This document shows, in pieces, positions 10,301 through 21,256 of a DNA stretch of 64,000 nucleotides; within the stretch, counting starts at the first letter, position 1; each line of letters opens with the position of its first letter. The DNA is from Kitagawia praeruptora (taxonomy: Eukaryota; Streptophyta; Magnoliopsida; Apiales; Apiaceae): NCBI GenBank assembly GCA_037693485.1, contig CM075352.1, positions 70,868,001-70,932,000 on the forward strand. The letters are read 5' to 3'. A program made the position numbers and the translations under genes. The notes under the pieces were generated by a model. That model was given only the letters and a program-made list of their open reading frames with translations, had not been told where the DNA came from and searched no databases.

Positions 10301-10956
10301 ATTGGAATGTTAGGCACACAGGCAGTAAATAGCAATTGACAAAAACGAGCAAAATAGACAGTAGTAGTCTCAGACAAACGCTCTCCCAAGTTCATTAGTA
10401 CTAGTCTACCAAAATCGAAGTTACCTCCATATAGTAGAGCATGACCAATTTGGAGAGTATCCAGAGGAAGTGCATCCCAGTTTGTTGTCTTCTTTCCAAA
10501 AGCTCTTGTGATGCAATCAAAAAAGAAACTCCATTCCTTTCTCAAACTTGGCCGTCTCAAAGACCCTATCTTATTCAAGTTTCCTGCACATCCAATTTGC
10601 TCCAACATTGTCCTCAAGCGATCATGACCAACAACACTGTAAGAAGTGTGTGTCTCAAAATCTAGAGCATCCCTAACAGTAGTTGGAGTAATAATATACT
10701 CTGATTCATCATGAGTGAAAGTGATTGTGGGAGTGCCAGACTCTTCTCCATCATCATATACAGAGTTTGTCCAGAAGGCGGCAATTTGTGAAGCAGATAG
10801 TGTTGGTGGTGCAGTTAAAGCCTTCCCTATTTCAGAATCTTTCAAGAAGTTTTGGAACAAATGAAACGCCTCTGGAGCATTTGCATTCTCCAGTGGTGCT
10901 GCATAGTTGCTAGGAAGAAAAACTAACCCTGCTGCATCAAACGCTTTAGTTGCCAT
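7327..10956 (-). CDS. SIRE-A ORF3 (1209-residue 'env-position' protein of unknown function)
   Basis: Intact ORF downstream of RNase H, where Sireviruses carry an 'env-like' gene. Residues about 26-230 form a module shared with ORF3 of SIRE-B and SIRE-C. Its core is LRKEWSFFF, followed by IGHALLYGGNFDFGRLVL. A low-complexity linker follows (LNTETLNTEPLDTETLNSE near 320-340), with a basic patch (KPKRKKHTAQ; RRKKQKA) that could act as a nuclear signal. Acidic repeats come next. A coiled coil (about 660-760) ends at DVKKGE, also found in SIRE-B. The last 190 residues form a separate basic, globular-looking domain. I see no signal peptide or membrane helix, so an envelope role is not supported. 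It may be a structural or nucleic-acid-binding factor (inference). It is preceded by a promoter-like region. Confidence 0.8.
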   Translation of the reverse strand: MATKAFDAAGLVFLPSNYAAPLENANAPEAFHLFQNFLKDSEIGKALTAPPTLSASQIAAFWTNSVYDDGEESGTPTITFTHDESEYIITPTTVRDALDFETHTSYSVVGHDRLRTMLEQIGCAGNLNKIGSLRRPSLRKEWSFFFDCITRAFGKKTTNWDALPLDTLQIGHALLYGGNFDFGRLVLMNLGERLSETTTVYFARFCQLLFTACVPNIPIDEADVIQPFQVAKRMFSDLTNKDVTKQQIPEMFMPLALQNYVNQPQDPQSPQQMPKPIDTINSEPTPTTPTTTVPTTSHQSQPETLNSSTINSPTINSSPLNTETLNTEPLDTETLNSEPAPTETAKTKPKRKKHTAQNTKHSKAKQTQPGAVYTRRKKQKANRPSLSPPRESSSEDEEETVVHQVKRRRLLLSESDDEQIVEAPEVVSQHTPTVEDEEHVSVPAEVEIPTEEKMPVEEDNRDGFSPLDNIFDTFEPFSDPISPIVHTEAPGVADELAVKVPEAEASHTELVSSPIQDKGDEVDQATKENSESMPVEATKANSIAEPVQHEETIKKVAEVVTETVADTAQHSGSLKDAQAKDASVEDEFDSSANSDSFVSAPAQTDNKHKSFDQPCPSHAIEEEYLAKSAANWYKQDCIFPKGRAADFVKQTASQISNPEILSCLKATVVQVKTLEGNFSDTKQEIASLKTEIQSREMKMERESKIKAAQVSKVQDTLFARLGKVEENQIALFSKVDSIANSLELITSILIPDDVKKGERVAKSKCKVSQTLTQKDDAGDGGASDKSKVLNSEKQTLRSGKSVKSQSVGINTETQGTSKTKSLELTSNPKTDEELAVKLFMEENAEGVTIEDAKAEEKSLQEKHLKALKSEKAKKNVKVAKAAKPVLKGIQIKEPVGTNQRMQVFRKPTDAEAKQKLKSIVTTSVDTHVVQKNEDTTSVAAQVVTTPLLSSQLKSTFKRGAPHDSRLEATIPMDFTDGRALSGKVGYNKEGIGSHRDKRQYVGPRNPSSLSAPGRGVTQESLDKLESVQLVHQKSLEKDFLLYFMADGTVFKVSEKDIELKYWEELEYVLYIFRVRNQRAQSVANVLRQRMIQNLARRQMKFNSKYVPKYRDWNGNLIEMKKGTTKLKTDLGITVLDFNVKSEEVKYIRLGNEMRRNKIYDLRAAIYQTDENDPQLREIKEAMQIELENAERRLLIDYLRTMPDLQEIRN

Positions 10957-13003
10957 TAGTAAGATATGATACTAAGAGATTTAGAGAAAAGATGTGTATG
11001 CACTGTAAGTGTTTATCAAAAGGTGAATGAGAGTATATGAGAAGTTTGAAAGTGAATGAGTATGCAAGTAACTGTGAGTGGGTGAATGTGAATCAATATG
11101 GAGTGAGAGACTAAAGACGATTAGAGTAAAATTAAAACTCAATCGTTTATTTAGTAAAAGCGCGCAACTGTTGTAGAGTAATGTGTGAGTGGGACACTAT
11201 CATGGGACACGTGTCAATCAACCAATGGAGCACTTAATAATTACCGCTGTCATTCCTATAATCACGACACTTACACTAATTAACAGTTGTCAACTACCTC
11301 AATTACTTCAAAATAATCAAATCATCTAAATGAAACTGTACCTTAGAGTACTTAACACAACTCAACAGTGTTTATCACTTATCCAACTTTATCACTAAAA
11401 CCCTTTCAAAAAATTGCACAGTTGTGAATATCAGTGTGTGTGAAGCAGAGTTTACTTAAATCAATTTTTAGAGCATCTAGTATTTCATCACATCCATAAC
11501 AAAAATCAATAAACACTGAATGCACAAACTCTCATAGTAAACACTGATAGTTTGATGAATGCTAAACTCTGTAGTTACTGTAATACAGAAATCTGAAAAC
11601 TTCTATTCCCTTTGTTGTCCATGATTATCCAAGTAAGCACACAGTCTTGAAAGACAAAAAGATCAAGAGATAGAAATCATAGCATCATTCAGTGAATAAC
11701 AGTCATGAATTTGATAACCTCACAAACTCTCAAAGCACACAAGTGTTTAGGTGAAGTGTTTACACTCACATTCAATCAGAAATAGCAGAATCTACCATAT
11801 GCTTGAATGTCCACCAATTCTACACTACTTTGTATACATGTATGCACAAATCAAAAGGACTTTATTCAGGGTTGGAATGAGATAAGATCAAACAGATGAA
11901 AAAGATGTTTTATTCATAAGTGAATATCAAGCTGAACATTTCAATAGACCAAAGTGTTCAGTCACACTGTTAGTACATATTTGTACAAGATCAGTATATA
12001 TGCCTTTTTCTCTCTTTTTTTTATTTTTTTTTATTTTTTATTTTTTATTTTATATATATATTTTTTTTATTTAGCATATATACTGAGTAGACTTTTCTTT
12101 TCTTGAAAAATACTCATCTGCTTGAGAAAGAAAAAAAATATATAACTGCTCTTAATACTTCAGAGTATTAGAAAAATGAGCAGTTAATTAGGCTCAAAGG
12201 GGTTTACTAAGGAAGGAATTTATGAACAGTGTTTATACAGTGTTTGAAGAGAGTTCAAAAGAATTTTGAACAGTGTTTAAAGAAAAATGGTAAATCCTAT
12301 TGCCTTTATCATTTTCATGCACACACATATCATGTAGTCTCAAAATGGTTTAATACAAGTTCTAGAGAAACATACTTCCTGATGAATATCACACAACAAT
12401 AAATACTGATTGATAGAAAATGTATCAATCACTGATTTGGCTCAAACTCTCACAGGGTGTATACATGAATCTGAACTCACCAAACTAATCAATGACACAT
12501 CTCAAGTTTTATGGTTTTCACAAGTACAAACAAGGAATCATCATGAACCATACCTTTGGAAACAGAATGTCACTAATCAGAGTTTAGAGTTCATCAATAA
12601 TCAAAATTATTTATGAGAGGCAATGCACACAATATTCATAGACTGAGAGTTTAGGACTGAATAAACTAAGAGATGCTATAAATATGAAACAGTATCATGC
12701 TTTGTTGATTTACTGCACAAAGTCTGATTAGATTACAGTGACTCAGAAAGAATCATGATTTATTTACTGAGAATCATGCTTCATACATTTTTCTTCATTG
12801 GTGTTTTCATTCAGACAATAATCAATTCTGAATTCACTGAGTGTATCCAACATATCAACAGTGTTTAACAGACAGACATACTGACAGAGTTTAACAAGGT
12901 TTAAACATAAGCATGCATAACAGAGTTTAATACTAAGGTTCACATAGCACTTAACAATTTACAGAAAACATGAGCAATAAGTTTTTGAGTCTAACCAACA
13001 TCT
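10957..13003 (-). other. SIRE-A non-coding interval between ORF3 and RNase H
   Basis: About 2 kb without a credible ORF on either strand. In element direction it follows the pol stop and precedes ORF3. It contains a T/A-rich block at 12006-12075 and many copies of CAGTGTTTA, CAGAGTTTA and their complements (for example 11365, 12230-12270, 12858-12930). The part nearest ORF3 looks like a promoter and CT-rich leader. Confidence 0.7.
11140..11230 (-). promoter_or_regulatory. Putative internal promoter of SIRE-A ORF3
   Basis: On the minus strand, a CCATTGG/CCAAT-type box (11223-11229) is followed by the perfect palindrome GACACGTGTC (11206-11215, a G-box). Next comes a TATA-like CTAAATAAAC (near 11150), then about 190 bp of CT-rich leader before the ORF3 ATG at 10956. 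SIRE-B has a similar order (ACGTG core, GATAGTG, TATA-like box, CT-rich leader). Function is inferred. Confidence 0.45.
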
Positions 13004-15523
13004 CTAGTCAAAACTAGAGACCATTCCTAGTTCATTGACCAGTCTTGTAAATGTAGCTTCACTCAATGGCTTGGTGAAGATATCTGCAAGTTGTTGTTCT
13101 GTAGACACAAAATGAAGCTCAATGTTTCCTTCCTCTACATGCTCTCTGATGAAGTGATACCTTATGCTGATGTGCTTTGTCATTGAATGTTGCACTGGAT
13201 TACCTGTCATTGCAATAGCACTTTGATTATCACAGTAAATAGGTATCTTGGTATACCTTAATCCATAATCCAGCAGTTGATTCTTCATCCATAAAATCTG
13301 TGCACAGCAGCTACCAGCAGCAATATACTCTGCTTCAGCTGTAGATGTAGATATTGACTTCTGTTTCTTGCTGTACCAGGAAACAAGTCTGTCACCCAGA
13401 AATTGACAACTTCCACTGGTGCTTTTTCTGTCTATCTTACATCCTGCAAAGTCTGCATCTGAATAACCAAGTAGTTTAAACTCTGATTCTCTTGGATACC
13501 ACAGCCCCAAAGTCATAGTGCCCTTGAGGTACTTAAATATCCTCTTTACTGCTGTTAAATGTGGTTCTCTTGGATCTGCCTGGAACCTTGCACACAAACA
13601 AGTTGCATACATAATATCAGGTCTGCTAGCTGTCAAATAGAGTAAAGAACCAATCATTCCTCTGTAACTTGTCATATCTACTGATGACCCTGCATCTTTG
13701 TCCAATTTTGTTGCAGTTGCCATGGGAGTTGTTGCAGATGAACAATCAAGCATACCAAATTTCTTGAGAAGATTTCTGGTATATTTTGCTTGATTTATAA
13801 AAATTCCATCATCTGTTTGCTTTACCTGTAAGCCTAGAAAATAACTAAGCTCTCCCATCATACTCATTTGATATCTTGACTGCATGAGTTTGGCAAAACT
13901 TCTTACAGAGTTTATCATTAGTAGATCCAAAAATGATGTCATCTACATATATCTGTACTAAAAGCAAGTCACTACCAGTTTGGAAGTAAAACAGAGTTTT
14001 GTCAATAGTACCTCTGTGAAATCCACTTTCTAGTAGAAATTTGGCAAGGGTTTCATACCATGCCCTTGGTGCCTGCTTAAGTCCATAGAGTGCCTTGTCT
14101 AACCTGTAGACATAGTCTGGATATTTTGGATCTACAAACCCTAGTGGTTGTTCCACAAACACTTCTTCTTCAAGTTTTCCATTCAAAAATGCACTTTTTA
14201 CATCCATCTGAAACACTTTGAATTTCATGTGAGAGACATATGCTAGAAAAATTCTAATTGCCTCCAATCTAGCCACTGGAGCAAATGTTTCATCATAGTC
14301 TATTCCTTCCTGTTGTGAATAGCCTTTTGCAACCAGTCTTGCCTTGTTCCTTGTGATAACACCCTCACTGTCAGTTTTATTTCTGAAAACCCATTTAGTA
14401 CCAACAATGGATCTGTTCTTGGGCCTTGGTACAAGTGTCCACACTTCATTTCTTTCAAATTCATTTAGCTCTTCTTGCATTGCTGTTATCCAGTCAGCAT
14501 CTTTAAGAGCTTCTTCCACTTTCTTTGGCTCAGATTGTGACAAGAATGCATGAAACAGACATTCATTTGTTGTTGCACTTCTTGTCCTTACTTTTGCATC
14601 TGGATCACCAATAATCAAATCAGGTGTGTGTGATTTAGTCCATTTTCTTGCAGAAGGCAGATTGCTTCTGTCATCATGTGATCCTCCCCCTTGATCCATG
14701 CTCTCCTGATTTTCTTGGTGTCTTTCTTCATTTTCAGATGCTCCCCCTGAATGTGACTTCTCAATATTATCAACAGAGTTTGATTCAGAATTATCAACTG
14801 AGTCACTATCAGTGTTTGAATCATCACTTTGATGTGATTCTTCATGCTCCCCCTCAACTGGTTCTTCCCTTGTTTCTGATTGAAGAGTTTCTTCAGTATT
14901 TACCAGTAGAGGTTCAGAGTTTAGATGAACAGAGTTTGTCAAATCAGTCTGATCAGAGTTTACTTTTTCAGAGAATAAATCTTCATTTTCAAAGTGCAGT
15001 TGATCATGTTCATTTACATCTTCAAGTCCAGTTATTTTCTTGTCATCAAATGACACATGAATTGATTCCATGATCACTCTAGTTCTCAGATTATAAACTC
15101 TGAATGCCTTTGTTGACAGTGGATAGCCAACAAAAATTCCTTCATCTGCCTTTAGGTCAAATTTGGTCAACTGTTCAGGATGAGTCTTCAACACAAAGCA
15201 TTTGCATCCAAAAATATGAAAATATTTTAGATTTGGCTTCTTCTTCACCATTTCATATGGTGTTTTACCATGCTTGTTGATCAGTGTTGCATTTTGAGTA
15301 AAACAAGCAGTTTGAACTGCTTCTGCCCAGAAATATGTTGGCAACTTTGCTTCATCTAGCATGGTTCTGGCAGCTTCTATCAAGGTTCTGTTTTTCCTCT
15401 CCACTACACCATTTTGTTGTGGAGTGCCAGGTGCAGAAAACTCTTGTTTTATCCCTTTACTCTTGCAAAATTCTTCCATTGATGAATTCCTGAACTCAGT
15501 TCCATTGTCACTTCTGATTATCT
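13004..15523 (-). pseudogene. SIRE-A pol, downstream part: integrase C-half, RT and RNase H (one frameshift)
   Basis: Continues the integrase core after the SIRE-B insertion. It holds the second catalytic Asp (RSDNGTEF, coded by the bases next to 15523) and the Glu (NGVVERKNRTL). After an acidic linker comes RT, with the catalytic box YVDDIIFGS, then RNase H with DADFAG, TAEAEYIAAGS and DNQSAI, ending at 13004. The frame breaks at the A-run 13895-13898 (plus strand), where one extra base splits the RT just after its YVDD box. With young LTRs this is either a recent lesion or a sequencing error in a homopolymer. Otherwise no stop is seen. Confidence 0.88.
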
Positions 15524-16259
15524 TGTTAACTCGAATAACTTGTAGAAGGGGGGGTTGAATACAAGTTATATAATCGTGTCTGATTTTTGCTTGATTATAA
15601 GAACAAGAATAAACGAATGAATCAAACTCTTGTTTGTATTAATAAGATCAAATACAAACTCTACCAAAGGTGTACAATACCTTTAGCAGCTGCTGACAAT
15701 ACAAATATCTCTCTGTTTGTTTCGTACTCTCGAATACAAACCTTATACAGAGCTACGCACTCGAACTTTTTCCTCACGAGCTACACTCTTTTACAATGAT
15801 ATTGAGAGAGTATTTTTAATGCTACCTATCAACTAATAACAGAAAGATATAATCTATACATGACAATGTTCTGCCTTCTAGTCGATAGTTTCCTTCAATA
15901 GAAAACTCTTTCCTTCATAATATCTTCTTGCTTGTTCTTCAAACAATAATCCTGTTTTATAGCACTTGCCAGTTTCTGTAGCATCCATAATGACATCATC
16001 AGTAACATGACTGATATCAGGATCTGTACACTGCATCAGTATCTGATCAACCATCAGTATTGGACCGTCATCAGGATTTGCTCTCTGTTCCTGACATGTA
16101 GTCTCCGATACACTGTTCATTCCTGACTAAACTATACAGATAACTGTCTTACACATAAAACCTATATACAGTGCTAAATCCTTTATAAGATCAGGATTAC
16201 AAGAAGTATAACGTGTAAATTCTATTCTTAACATCACAACTTATGAATTATTCCTAACA
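15524..16259 (-). repeat. SIRE-B 3' LTR
   Basis: 736 bp, from TGTTAACTCG to CCTAACA. Compared with the 5' LTR it differs at 15811-15818, where TATTTATA has become TATTTTTA, and once more near 15946 (AATAATCC against AACAATCC). An 80-codon ORF lies within it on the sense strand (16120-15878). Copies of ATCAGGA/TCCTGA-type motifs cluster at 15986-16200. Confidence 0.93.
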
Positions 16260-16273
16260 ATCTCCCCCTATTT
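16260..16273 (-). promoter_or_regulatory. SIRE-B polypurine tract
   Basis: On the minus strand AAATAGGGGGAGAT lies immediately before the 3' LTR, matching the position and core of the tracts in SIRE-A and SIRE-C. Confidence 0.8.
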
Positions 16274-16475
16274 ATGCTTTACAAACTGAAGCATAAATCT
16301 AAGTTGTGGATGTCAAAACATATAACAATACAACCAGAATAGAATTTATGAATGTAGAATTATGAAGTTAAGTACCTCCTTCTCAGATGTAGACATTTAT
16401 CCAGTACTTAGAAGAAAGAATTTTAACTATTAATGCTGCTCTTCCTTACCACTTCCTAGCTGAGATTCACCACTG

Positions 16476-19400
16476 TCACTCCTGGTTCTTCTTTTTACTA
16501 CCATTTGTCTGATCTTTATCTCCCCCAGCTTTATCTTTATCTTCTTCAGTCTGGTAGTGTTGTTGTTGTCTTTGAATTATCTTTATCTCCCCCTTTTTGA
16601 CATCAGCAACATTAATTCCAAGAGATTCAGAAACAGAACAAATGAGATTCATAAGAACTGCTTGATTTTCCATAATTGTGACTTGGTTATCTTCAAGTGA
16701 TTGAAGTCTTGTTTGAATAGCAATTTGAGAATTCTGAATATCTTTCAAAACATCAGAATGAACTTCAATATTGGAAGTGCTTCTAGTATCTTCAGTATCA
16801 GAATCAGAAAGAACTTTATCTTCAAGTCTTGTAGAAGAAGTTGCTTGAGTTGTATGATATTCAAGTAATAAAACCTGATTAGAAGTATCAACGTCTTCAT
16901 CTTTCTGTTCTGGAACTGAAACATGATCATCATCTCCTTCATCAGTATTCTGTGTACTAACATCTTCAAATCCTGACTCCTCCTTAGAGTGATCAGAGAC
17001 TGTTGATGTCTCAATTCTAGCTGATATTGGAAGTACATACAAAGGAACACTAGGATCATTAGGATCTTCATCTGGTACATATGTATCAAGAGATTGCTTT
17101 ATCCTGGCACCTCTCCTGTTAATGATTTCTGCAAGCCTCTCCTTTTGCTTCTGAGCTTTAACTTCTGGCTTTGCATTGTGATGTGCTAGGTCATTCTTCT
17201 GATACATTTTGATGAATGAATAAGTACCAGCATCCATACCCAAATTTTCAGACCAAGATTCAGGAAAAACCTGATCCCAGAAATCAAATGATGGTTTCCT
17301 AATTTTCTCTCCCTCACTATGGAGTTGATCATCCATACCCTCATTCTCACTTTGACTTACTAAAGTCAACACTCTTTCTACCTCACCTTTTGCCTGGTCA
17401 GGAGCCAGCCGCTCAAATTATGGATCAATATCCATCTTTTCAAGTGTATCACTCAAATTTGGATAAGTGCTCTCATGACCTACAGAAAAATAGAGTTTAG
17501 AAGGAGTTTTTATACCTGAACTCACATGGAGAGAGGGTTCCTCATATGGCATGTGGCTTGAGGTTTTCTCCAAGGAGTGAGCTGCTATAGTCTCTGAACC
17601 CATACAATCATCTTCTTTCCTTTCAGAAACTACAGGCTCCAGTATACCACTTTCAGGTTCTTTACTAGACTCTGATGTCTTCAGTAATACTTCATTAGAC
17701 ATCATAGTTAGTACATCACCGTCTTTAAGTGTTGTTTGCTGAGACACACCCTCAAGGTGGATAGACTCTGACTGAACAAAATTTGTTTGATCTTCAGAAA
17801 AATCAACCAAAGTCATTCCTCCCATATCATAGGGTATCTCACTTGCATTCTCAGTCATCACAGAAGACCTTTCAACATCAGCTATCACAGCTCCTGAGTC
17901 ATCCTTCCTCTGACTAGATGGTTCTTGTGTTGCAGTGACCGTGATCTGATCTTTCCTACTACTCACCACTGGTGCAATAGTATCTTCTGTTGACTGCTTC
18001 CCTCTATCTACTTCCTCCAGTTGTTCACCTTGAGCTAAAGCATCTTCAATAATTACATCCTTGTCAAATAAATATGCATGAAGTGATTGAAGTGCAACAT
18101 GCTTCGAGAGTCCAAATTTCTTGACTAATTGTCTTCTGACAGATACATAGAAATACATCTTCATTAAGTCAAGTCTTTGATGTAGAAGTCCATATTCATC
18201 TGGAAATAAAAGTTTTGGTACTCTTTCAATCAGAAAGTCTAGAACAGGCCTTGACAACTTCACTTTGAGAGAAATTAGTCCCATAGCCAGTCTGTATGAT
18301 AATGTAGTTTCCCATGAAGAATCAATATCCAGATCTCTCTTGTCAAATACTGACATAGATGTAGCTTGATTTGTAGAAACCTGCATGATATTAGTTGGAC
18401 TAGACTCTGTGTGTGTAGGTGACAATTGAATCTTTCTCCTTGTTCTCCTGATATATTGAGCAAAAGATTTATCCTGAGAAGACTCAAGAGGTGTAGACAC
18501 AGAAGTGATCTTGGGATGAGATCTTTGTTCAATAGACACAGTCTTTTGAGAGACAGTATCCAGTAACTGTTTTCCCTTTTTAAGAACTACAGCCTTTTGT
18601 GAGACTGCAGCCTGGCTGTGACTAGGTTTTTCATCTCTTTGTGCTAACAAAGAAAGTTGAATTGCAGCCTTCAATTCTGCTCTCTCTGCAAGAGTTAAAT
18701 CATCATCATCTTCACTAGAATTACTACTACTACTTGACACAACAAATCTTCTCTTCCTTACAACTGATGTCTTTTGAGAAACACCAGAGGTTGGTTTCTT
18801 TGAAACAATAGGCTGTGGATCAAAATTTGGTTCTTGAATTGTTTCAGAGACTATGATGTTTTGGGCTACTTGGGTAGACACAGGTGGGTTCTCCTCCAAT
18901 TGAGATTCCTGAGCCATTTCACCACAAAAGAAAGAAGAATTGTAGAGAGTAGGAAGATGAGTTTTAAGAATTACCTGAAAATGATGTGGATAATGAATTG
19001 CAGGTATTTCATCTAGATTCTTTTCATTGTCCTTCTTTGTAATATCAGAGAAAATTCTCTTTTGCTGTTCATAAGAAGAAACACAATGTTCCCTACCAAA
19101 TCTAGCTTCAACATCAGGAATGAAATGGTTAACAAACAATTGCATAAATCTATGATAATAAACCATTTTCCTGTTTTGATCTCTTAACCCAAGTTTAATA
19201 CTCATCTGACTTAAGATAATATGACCAATGTTAATTACTCTGTCATAAAGCAAACTATAAGCAATATGAGATGTAACAGAAGTAATTTGTTGAAAAGAAC
19301 TACATTTGCCAGTAAAACATTTAGCAATTTGATCAAAGTAAAAAGACCATTCCTTTCTAAGAAAAGACCTATTCAACTGGCTCATGTTATCTAGAGGTCC

Positions 19401-19799
19401 ACTATAACCTAATTCAGACAACATAGTTCTTATATTATCATCAGATGGTACATTCTCATAACTATCAGTAACAGGTAAGCAAAGTACTGAACTAACAACA
19501 GATTCAGTAATGTCAAATGAATCTTGTCCTAAATGTAGAACAATCTTACCTGATTGACTCTGAGTAGAATCAATTACCTCAGCATTCTCCCAAGCTTGTG
19601 AAACAGCTACTTGATTAATCTGTGGAGATGCTGTCAATGCATAACTTAATGGTCCATACGCCAGAAAGTCCATGATTGGATGAAAATCAGATGACACTCC
19701 TTCATTGTTGGTGATAGCTGCAACATGATTGTTTGTCATAAAATCAAAGTCACCAAACTTGAAGGCTACTGATTTAGGTAATCTTCTCTGAGCTGCCAT
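16476..19799 (-). pseudogene. SIRE-B ORF3 ('env-position' protein), one in-frame stop
   Basis: One frame of about 1108 codons from ATG 19799 to 16476, interrupted by a single TAA at 17418-17420. The N-terminal module (about residues 35-240) matches SIRE-A and SIRE-C ORF3: HPIMDFL..ALTA, then LRKEWSFYFDQIAKCF and IAYSLLYDRVINIGHIIL. A Ser/acidic stretch and a helical segment (about 500-600) unique to this element follow. After the stop the frame continues with a coiled coil ending in ADVKKGE, as in SIRE-A. No signal peptide or membrane span is seen. Without readthrough the product would be 793 residues and lack the coiled coil. It has its own promoter-like region and shares only the interval 19800-21256 with the antisense ORF. 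Confidence 0.75.
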
Positions 19800-19975
19800 T
19801 CTTGATCTGAAAAGAAACTTGAAAAATTCTTGAAATGGATTAGTGATTTTGAAAACTCAAGAGTGATTTTTGCTTTAGAGAATGTAAGATTAGAGAAAGC
19901 AATTACACGATTAGAGTTTCAAAACAAATATATTTCACAAATCTTTCAGACCACTATCCCACGTTGACACGTAGA
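19800..19975 (-). promoter_or_regulatory. Putative internal promoter and leader of SIRE-B ORF3
   Basis: On the minus strand ACGTGTCAACGTGG (19959-19972) is followed by GATAGTGG, a TATA-like AAATATATTT (about 19926-19936) and a CT-rich leader down to the ATG at 19799. The order mirrors SIRE-A, and the two share ACGTGTC and GATAGTG. Inferred from sequence only. Confidence 0.45.
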
Positions 19976-20204
19976 TTGATAGGTGTCAGTCCCTGAAAAA
20001 TGCGGTTACCCACGATTTTTGGAAAATAAAATCCAAAATTGATTTTCATGAAATAAATCAGGGTATAAATAAGTAATACTGATCAGCTTCCTTTTCCTGA
20101 TGACCTCTCATCAAAATAATCACAAAATGCAATATAATTTTCAAATCCTGATGATCACTCATGAAATCCTGATCAATATCATCAGAGACTTAATATGGAG
20201 TTTT

Positions 20205-20400
20205 CCACGTGGCATCTTTCTTTTATCTGAAAAAGAAAATAAACAATTAATCTGAACAGAAAATCAATTGGTTAGATATTTTCAATATTTCTTGAAACAA
20301 GAAATACAGTCTCATGCAATAATTAGCATTTGACTTCATTAAGACTTCCAAGTGACTGCTCAGCTTCTCACGTCTTCCTTTAAAAGAACCAAACGCCTTG
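20205..20400 (+). promoter_or_regulatory. Putative plus-strand promoter for the antisense ORF in SIRE-B
   Basis: A perfect G-box CCACGTGG (20205-20212) lies upstream of TTTAAAAG (about 20380) and a CT-rich leader ending TTCTTCTCAACA before the ATG at 20442. It faces away from the ORF3 promoter, so 19930-20400 has the form of a bidirectional promoter. Confidence 0.35.
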
Positions 20401-20441
20401 TGCCATTCTCCATAACCTTTCAATTTCTTTTCTTCTCAACA

Positions 20442-20711
20442 ATGCTTCTCAAACCAAAAATCCCTTCAAACCCATTTTTAAGATTTTTCTTGGTCGATGA
20501 ACATCCTGTTCTTGATCATCTCTTTGAACAAACGACTCTTCTCATCGAACTAATCATGAATGGATTGGTTTTCGATAATATCCAGAGGTTTCTCCTAGAA
20601 CATCCATCTGTTGGATACAATCTTCCCCTAACCTCCTCAAAACTTGAGGATGAAGAATTTGGCCGAGAGTCTGAGGTTGATCTTGATGGAGATGCTATTC
20701 ATTTAAGTTAG
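20442..20711 (+). CDS. Antisense ORF in SIRE-B (89 residues, unknown)
   Basis: An ORF on the strand opposite to SIRE-B transcription, in the interval between RNase H and ORF3. The ATG context is AACAATGC after a CT-rich leader. An upstream in-frame start at 20352 would extend it to 119 residues, but the leader-like sequence favours 20442. The protein begins with a basic/hydrophobic stretch (PFLRFFLVDEHPVLDHLFEQ) and ends acidic. No known domain is recognised. Downstream, AATGATTTTTATTAATGAAAAT could support polyadenylation. Antisense ORFs are known in some plant LTR elements, but I cannot tell whether this one is conserved or a captured fragment. Confidence 0.4.
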   Translation: MLLKPKIPSNPFLRFFLVDEHPVLDHLFEQTTLLIELIMNGLVFDNIQRFLLEHPSVGYNLPLTSSKLEDEEFGRESEVDLDGDAIHLS

Positions 20712-21256
20712 CTGCTCTCATTCAAGTCGCCCAGACAAGGAATCCAAGAGCAAACGAGGCTTTCATCCCCTGATGGATTTCTTGAGATGCTCCTTGTCCT
20801 GTACCTCAGAGTTCATATCAAAGACAAGTATAGAGTAGAAATTTAGACAAAAAGATGTTGTATTTCATTTCCATGTAATGATTTTTATTAATGAAAATAC
20901 AATTTCTTGTTATCTGCTTGTCTTTTGATTTCTGAATGATGTATAAATTATCAGTATGCAAATATCAAAACTTGCTAGCATAGACTTAACATATCAGAGA
21001 ATCAGATTATTACACAAAGTAAACGTCAGGATCTGAAGCAATTTTCATAATCCTGATACTGACACAATACTGATGACGTCAGCATCTTGATAACAAATCT
21101 AATCCTGATGATTATTAACAAGTCTATCATACTGAAATTTATCAAGGCAATGTGTTATAGCTCAAGCATTTAACAATCAAATATAGATCCTGACAGGAAT
21201 ATCAAGTCTATAAGCTAAGAACAACATACCTTGCTACTTTTGCAGATGTTAAAGAT
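20712..21256. other. SIRE-B non-coding interval with dense CCTGATGA motifs
   Basis: Non-coding DNA between the antisense ORF and the pol stop. ATCAGGA/TCCTGAT variants recur, for example CCTGATACTGAC and CTAATCCTGATGATTA within 21026-21122. The same motif is dense at 20077-20190 and in the LTRs. Confidence 0.6.

Noticed and set aside
7327..10956. Calling SIRE-A ORF3 a host gene or a viral envelope
   Set aside because: It lies between RNase H and the 3' LTR inside one target duplication, so it belongs to the element. No signal peptide, membrane anchor or cleavage site supports an envelope.
12410..12616. 68-codon plus-strand ORF in the SIRE-A interval, a possible counterpart of the SIRE-B antisense ORF
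   Set aside because: No similarity to the 20442-20711 protein, no leader or promoter-like sequence, and composition as in the surrounding motif-rich non-coding DNA.
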